A program made the translations under genes and the position numbers. From NCBI GenBank assembly GCA_045133795.1, contig JBGUUT010000046.1, forward strand, positions 1 through 38,951: a stretch of 38,951 nucleotides of DNA, given 5' to 3'. The notes under the pieces were generated by a model. The model did no database searches. It was not told the DNA's origin and saw only the letters and a list, made by a program, of their open reading frames with translations. This stretch comes from RGIG8597 sp045133795. Its GTDB lineage: Bacteria; Spirochaetota; GWE2-31-10. Positions 34,707-38,951 of the stretch are shown here, piece after piece. Numbering within the stretch: position 1 is the stretch's first letter; the number at the start of each line of letters is the position of its first letter.

Positions 34707-34771
34707 TTTCCTCTCCGCTATTCATTGTACTACTTTGACATTCTAAAATCGAAAAGCAGTAAAACAAAAAA

Positions 34772-34839
34772 GAGGCAAAAAATGAAGCGTAACTTTACAA
34801 AATTGTCTCCAATTTTTGTAACTCACTTCATTTTGCCTC
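34772..34839 (-). terminator. Long hairpin terminator of the second large lipoprotein
   Basis: A ~30-bp imperfect stem with ends GAGGCAAAA/TTTTGCCTC (34772-34839). On the minus strand it is followed by CTCTTTTTTG. Unusually long for a simple terminator. Confidence 0.75.
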
Positions 34840-34873
34840 ATATAAAACTAAAATTTGTTTAGTTTAAAACTAA

Positions 34874-37800
34874 CTAAAGATTACTTACTGTTTTTAAAAC
34901 CGGATAATTACTATCGGACTTCCACGCATCTCCCAGTAAAGTTACGGCTTCTGTAGAAGCGATTTCAGCCGCCGTCTTGAGTTCAACATTAGACTTACTA
35001 ATAGCTCCGGGATTTCCCTCATAACCAAAAATATCTGCATTATCATTTTCGCAATACCAGATATTACTTAAAAATGATTGTCTTCCGGTATTTTCATTAC
35101 CTATAATTGCACCGGCGTATTTAGCACGTACATCTCCCATATAGATACAATTTTCTATCTTCCAAGTCTGTGTATTTGCCCATGATACTCCCACAAGACC
35201 GCCGGCTGTACCATTTTTACATGATACATCTGCATATACAGCACAATTTTTAATGAAAGAATCCGGAGTCTTTCCGTCCCCGTTATTACCGCCAAAGTAA
35301 CCTACAAGTCCGCCTGCAGCTCCTGTTCCGTTATTTATAACAGTCATTGTGGACATTACATTTTGAATTGTAGTTCTGTGTGCAGAACGACATAATGCAC
35401 CGATATATGAACCGTCTCCAGTCGTATTTGCCTTAATACTGCCTTTTAATACAAGGTTTTTTATAATTCCGTTATTAAATGTATAAAACAAACCACCGGC
35501 ACCATTACCTAAATTTGAAAAATCTTCATCAATAGTAATAGAATGTCCTTGACCGTCAATAGTTGAAAAACTTGTTCGTAACGGTTTCCATTTCCCTTCT
35601 TGAATTTCAATATCATCAGTAAGCTTAATATTAAACCTGTTTAGACCGCCGCCTATAACTTCACGTGCAAGCCATAGCATATTGTCACTACTATTGATTA
35701 AATACACGGTAGTACCGTCTACATTTGTTTCTGTCATCGGTACTCTACCCAAATATCCGTAAGCATCAACAAACCATTCTGTAGTACCATTTTCCGGAGT
35801 TACGGCAATTTTCCTTACTTCAGATTCTGAAAGCGTAACGCCATCTTCAGTTTTTAGTATTTGTTTGTTACTATCGTACTCTGCCGGCGTTATTGTTGCA
35901 ACGATTTCATTTTTCGGAGTACCGATAATATTAACAGTCGTTCCTGCTGCAAGATACATGTTATTTTTACCGCCATCGCCGGCCGGAATGGACAAGCCAT
36001 CTTTTACATAAAGCGTTCCGCTATCGGTAGTGTTGATTGCTCCGCCGTTTTTAGCTGCAGAATTTGAAGTCAAAGTAGTTGTATCTAATGTAAGAATTCC
36101 ACCGTTTAAAATTCCGCCGCCGTCTCCTGCAGATTTATTTTCGCTGATATTTGTGCCGGTAATATGTACACTTCCATTTTCGATGTAAATACCGCCACCG
36201 GAACCTGTTGATTCGTTTTCAATTATAGTCGTATTTTCTATTAACGTTGCAAATGCATCTTCATTATTTATATAAATACCGCCTCCGGCTTGGGTTGAAG
36301 AATTTGAACTTATTACACAATCTTTAATTGTGAATGAACTGTTATTACAATAAATTCCGCCACCACAATCCTTAGCTTTTCCACCGGTAAAAGTTAAGTT
36401 TTGAATTGTAACGTTAGCTTTTGCCCCGATGTACATTACTCGTCCTGCATTATTCGCATTTATCGTTGCTTTATTTGTACTGTTTCCACAAATTTTTAGG
36501 TTCAATGTTTTATTCGGACTTATATTGATAAGGGCATTATTATTATCAGCAAATGCTGTTTTCTCAGCTGTAATATCGCTTTCTACACAGATTGTATATT
36601 CTACTTTACCGTTGTTTATACTTTGTATCAGTTCAACAGCTTTTTGCAGAGTTTTAAAAGCTTTGCCTTTGCCTGAAGATGTTCCGATATTTTTATCATC
36701 TCCGATGTTGCTTACATAAAAAGTTGCAGTCCATTTGGCATAAAGTGTCACTGCCCCCGTAGAACCTTTTGCAATTTCAATTTTCTTTGTTTTAAAAGCT
36801 TCATCAGTATACCATCCGTCAAATATGTAACCATCCTTAGTTGCATCTGCAAATTTTACAGTCGAAGTTTCTACATTATAACTTGCCGGGTTACTTTCGG
36901 CATTTGTTCCGCCGTTAAGATTATATGTAATTTTATAATCTCCCTCTTTTGTCCATGCAACCTTATATACTACATTTTCAACCGGAAACGTTTGTGCGAC
37001 TGTTGGCTCCCAATCTGCAATATAACCATCTTTTTGTGTGGCAGTCGGAGCTGTTACTTTTGCTCCGTATTTTCCGCTGATTTCTTCCTCGTCATCATCA
37101 CAGTTAAATGTTAATGTTATTATATTTCTATCGTAATAGATTTTTACAACAGTACTTCCGTCCGAATTAATTTTACACTGTTTAAATGCCTTTGCCGTAA
37201 ATCCTGCGTAATTCTTAGCTATAGCAGACGTATCTGAGTCGGTTTCCCCACTCTTACTTTCTGTAGCTGCTTCTACAATAGAATAATTATCATCATCAAT
37301 ATTTTGTTGATAATGTTCCACTTTGTAAGGTGTATTTGTATCCGGTTTCCATTTTGCCGTAAGCTTCAACTCTTTTGTTACCGGGTCATCGGTTCCGAAT
37401 TTTGTTTCGCCGTTATACCAACCAGTAAATATATAACCGACTTTGTTCGGAGGAATAGGCAGTTGTAATCTATCACCGTCTGCAATTTTTATTGTATATA
37501 AAAGCGTATCTGCATCATAAAAATATATAGGATACGGCTCTGTTACCGTGATTGATTTTGTCCCTACTTTCTTACCTTCATGAAAAAAAGTTACTTCTAT
37601 TTTTCCTTCTTTTGTCAATAAATCACCGTTTACAGGTTCGCTTGTATAAGGCAAATTTATTTTAAGACCGTTATAATTTCCGATTACTTGGTAACTGCTC
37701 AAATCAAGCTTATCACCTACTTTATACGATGTTTTAGGAGTTCCGGCTGTTTTTACCGATATATCAGAAATCTCAGGCTGTTGATTTTCATCACACTCTG

Positions 37801-38725
37801 AATCTTTTACATAAACATAAAAACTACATTTAATATCAGTTTCAATACTACTTGTTATAGTTACAATTTTTACTCCGGCAGTATTAAAATCATCATAATC
37901 TACCGTATAATTTTTTTCATCTTCCAATTTTGTAACTGATTCTATTTCTTCCCCTTTCCAGCCACCGCTTCTAAAAATTTCTATCGCTGCCGTATACGTC
38001 CCCATAACAGCCAAACCGGTCAAGTCAATATTACTGCCGATTTCGTATTCTGTTTTTTTAGGGTTAGAATAGATAGATAAAATCGAAAGTTCTTTTTCCT
38101 TTGTCATATCGATTCTGGTTAATTCTCCGTTGTCTGTTACAACCGGATCTTTCATTCCCTCATAACTTCCGGCTTCCAAAATCACCTTAGCTTTTGTAGA
38201 TGTAGAAATATCATCGATTTGTGTAGTCGTATCGGTAATATTTAACTGCGAATTAAAACCGTCTAATTGAACAGATGCAATTTCACAATCTGTTACGGAT
38301 ACCATTGTCAATTTAATTTCATTTGAAAACATTGTACTTCGTGATGTTTCATCATTTCCGCCGATTAATAAACTATCCAATTTACAATCATTAATTGTAA
38401 GTTTTGTTGACGTACTCACAGAAACTTTTTCAAGTTTATCAAGCTTTACATTCTCTGCGGTAATCGTCAATTTTGCATTATTCAAACTTCCGTTTTTAAT
38501 CGTTAATTTTTTATTTATCACCGCCGTGTAGTCGGTAATTTTATAATCAGACAAATCAATCTCTTCATCGACATCACTGTTATCTACAATATCTTGCAAT
38601 GTTATTGTAGGATTATCATTCTTATTTCCACTTTTTCCTTTCGTACCATCTTCAAAACAATTTTGTGTACATGAGAAAATCATAAACACTGATACAAGTA
38701 AAACAAAACATTTTTTCACTGTCAT
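34874..38725 (-). CDS. Very large modular surface lipoprotein, paralogue of the 20881-24084 product
   Basis: A 1283-aa lipoprotein with signal peptide MTVKKCFVLLVSVFMIFSC (Cys19 probably lipidated). The N-terminal ~395 residues align block by block with the other lipoprotein: INKKLTIKNGSL, LDGFNSQLNIT, STKAKV then LEAGSYEGMKDP, SIYSNP, and two Ig-like modules. Then come an InlB repeat (VGYIFTGWYNGETKFG), a MucBP-like segment (YKVEHYQQNIDDDNY), more InlB-type repeats ending LYAKW, and a beta-helix with repeated GGGIYINN turns. The C-terminus has GLUG-like repeats (GGLVGYFGG, GGLVGVSW, AGAIIGNE) in place of the LRR of its paralogue. Probably a surface adhesin. ATG follows AAGGAG. A 7-bp tandem array lies about 145 bp upstream. 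Confidence 0.88.
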   Translation of the reverse strand: MTVKKCFVLLVSVFMIFSCTQNCFEDGTKGKSGNKNDNPTITLQDIVDNSDVDEEIDLSDYKITDYTAVINKKLTIKNGSLNNAKLTITAENVKLDKLEKVSVSTSTKLTINDCKLDSLLIGGNDETSRSTMFSNEIKLTMVSVTDCEIASVQLDGFNSQLNITDTTTQIDDISTSTKAKVILEAGSYEGMKDPVVTDNGELTRIDMTKEKELSILSIYSNPKKTEYEIGSNIDLTGLAVMGTYTAAIEIFRSGGWKGEEIESVTKLEDEKNYTVDYDDFNTAGVKIVTITSSIETDIKCSFYVYVKDSECDENQQPEISDISVKTAGTPKTSYKVGDKLDLSSYQVIGNYNGLKINLPYTSEPVNGDLLTKEGKIEVTFFHEGKKVGTKSITVTEPYPIYFYDADTLLYTIKIADGDRLQLPIPPNKVGYIFTGWYNGETKFGTDDPVTKELKLTAKWKPDTNTPYKVEHYQQNIDDDNYSIVEAATESKSGETDSDTSAIAKNYAGFTAKAFKQCKINSDGSTVVKIYYDRNIITLTFNCDDDEEEISGKYGAKVTAPTATQKDGYIADWEPTVAQTFPVENVVYKVAWTKEGDYKITYNLNGGTNAESNPASYNVETSTVKFADATKDGYIFDGWYTDEAFKTKKIEIAKGSTGAVTLYAKWTATFYVSNIGDDKNIGTSSGKGKAFKTLQKAVELIQSINNGKVEYTICVESDITAEKTAFADNNNALINISPNKTLNLKICGNSTNKATINANNAGRVMYIGAKANVTIQNLTFTGGKAKDCGGGIYCNNSSFTIKDCVISSNSSTQAGGGIYINNEDAFATLIENTTIIENESTGSGGGIYIENGSVHITGTNISENKSAGDGGGILNGGILTLDTTTLTSNSAAKNGGAINTTDSGTLYVKDGLSIPAGDGGKNNMYLAAGTTVNIIGTPKNEIVATITPAEYDSNKQILKTEDGVTLSESEVRKIAVTPENGTTEWFVDAYGYLGRVPMTETNVDGTTVYLINSSDNMLWLAREVIGGGLNRFNIKLTDDIEIQEGKWKPLRTSFSTIDGQGHSITIDEDFSNLGNGAGGLFYTFNNGIIKNLVLKGSIKANTTGDGSYIGALCRSAHRTTIQNVMSTMTVINNGTGAAGGLVGYFGGNNGDGKTPDSFIKNCAVYADVSCKNGTAGGLVGVSWANTQTWKIENCIYMGDVRAKYAGAIIGNENTGRQSFLSNIWYCENDNADIFGYEGNPGAISKSNVELKTAAEIASTEAVTLLGDAWKSDSNYPVLKTVSNL

Positions 38726-38778
38726 TTTTATTCTCCTTACAATTTATTAGTAAAAAAATTTAATCTTTTTCAAATAGC

Positions 38779-38810
38779 TCATTCACTCTCCTTCATCCGG
38801 AGTCGAATGA
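38779..38810. promoter_or_regulatory. Hairpin in the upstream region of the second lipoprotein
   Basis: TCATTC (38779-38784) pairs with GAATGA (38805-38810), and an inner ACTC/GAGT-type stem continues to a small loop. It lies between the start codon and the 7-bp array. Role unknown. Confidence 0.35.
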
Positions 38811-38869
38811 ATACATCAAACGAATACGTAAAACATACAAAAATAATTTAAAAGAAATTACATTACAAT

Positions 38870-38951
38870 GTTGGCAGTTGGCAGTTGGCAGTTGGCAGTT
38901 GGCAGTTGGCAGTTGGCAGTTGGCAGTTGGCAGTTGGCAGTTGGCAGTTGG
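38870..38951. repeat. Heptanucleotide tandem repeat array (GTTGGCA)n
   Basis: At least 11.7 uninterrupted perfect copies of the 7-bp unit GTTGGCA, cut by the window edge. It begins about 145 bp upstream of the start codon of the lipoprotein gene at 34874-38725. The units show no internal divergence, in contrast to the 23-bp array at the left edge. Confidence 0.95.

Overview
The window looks like part of an AT-rich spirochaete chromosome, most likely a host-associated anaerobic Treponema. This is inferred from gene content, not from a database search: large InlB-repeat, beta-helix and BspA-type surface lipoproteins, a Cache-type chemoreceptor with a sigma-28-like promoter, an [FeFe]-hydrogenase maturase (HydG), a long 2-hydroxyacyl-CoA dehydratase activase, an slr1658/slr1659-type regulatory pair and a PD-(D/E)XK (Rpn-type) nuclease relic. 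No rRNA, tRNA, CRISPR array, prophage or intact insertion sequence was seen.

Layout. 1-179 is a 23-bp tandem repeat array. 300-1640 (minus) holds galU and ssb. 1801-4564 (plus) holds trmB, an slr1659-type STAS-like protein and a TGS-domain nucleoside kinase, closed by a strong bidirectional terminator. 4638-13315 is a long minus-strand block: D12-class adenine methyltransferase, alanine racemase, a polyprenyl-phosphate sugar transferase, a lipoprotein, a YcxB-like membrane protein, a chemoreceptor and a DUF2786-like protein. 13455-15177 has a TPR protein convergent with a YfcE-type phosphodiesterase. 15451-19893 is one 1480-codon CoA-dehydratase activase. 19944-20880 is an accessory patch: hairpin-forming degenerate repeats around a truncated Rpn-type nuclease. 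20881-24084 (minus) is the first large lipoprotein, followed by a small alanine/aspartate-rich lipoprotein. 24789-28213 (plus) carries hydG and cstA. 28412-29245 (minus) is an slr1658-type ATPase. 29518-34090 (plus) carries an ATP-grasp/FMN-dehydrogenase fusion, tatD, dusB and a 64-aa histone-fold protein. 34158-34706 (minus) is a flavodoxin-fold oxidoreductase. 34874-38725 (minus) is a second large lipoprotein, paralogous to the first, and a 7-bp tandem array runs off the right edge upstream of it.

How the genes work together. Most of the window is housekeeping: cell wall (alr), sugar nucleotide and surface polysaccharide synthesis (galU, sugar transferase), tRNA modification (trmB, dusB), DNA binding and modification (ssb, methyltransferase, histone-like protein), and anaerobic energy metabolism (hydG, acyl-CoA dehydratase activase, cstA). 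Surface biology is represented by the two modular lipoproteins. The most interesting items are the histone-fold protein behind a consensus sigma-70 promoter, the ATP-grasp/FMN-enzyme fusion, the paralogous lipoproteins with a shared front half and different C-termini, the chemoreceptor with a second Cache-like domain on the cytoplasmic side, and a family of small hairpin repeats whose arms differ in sequence but keep their pairing.
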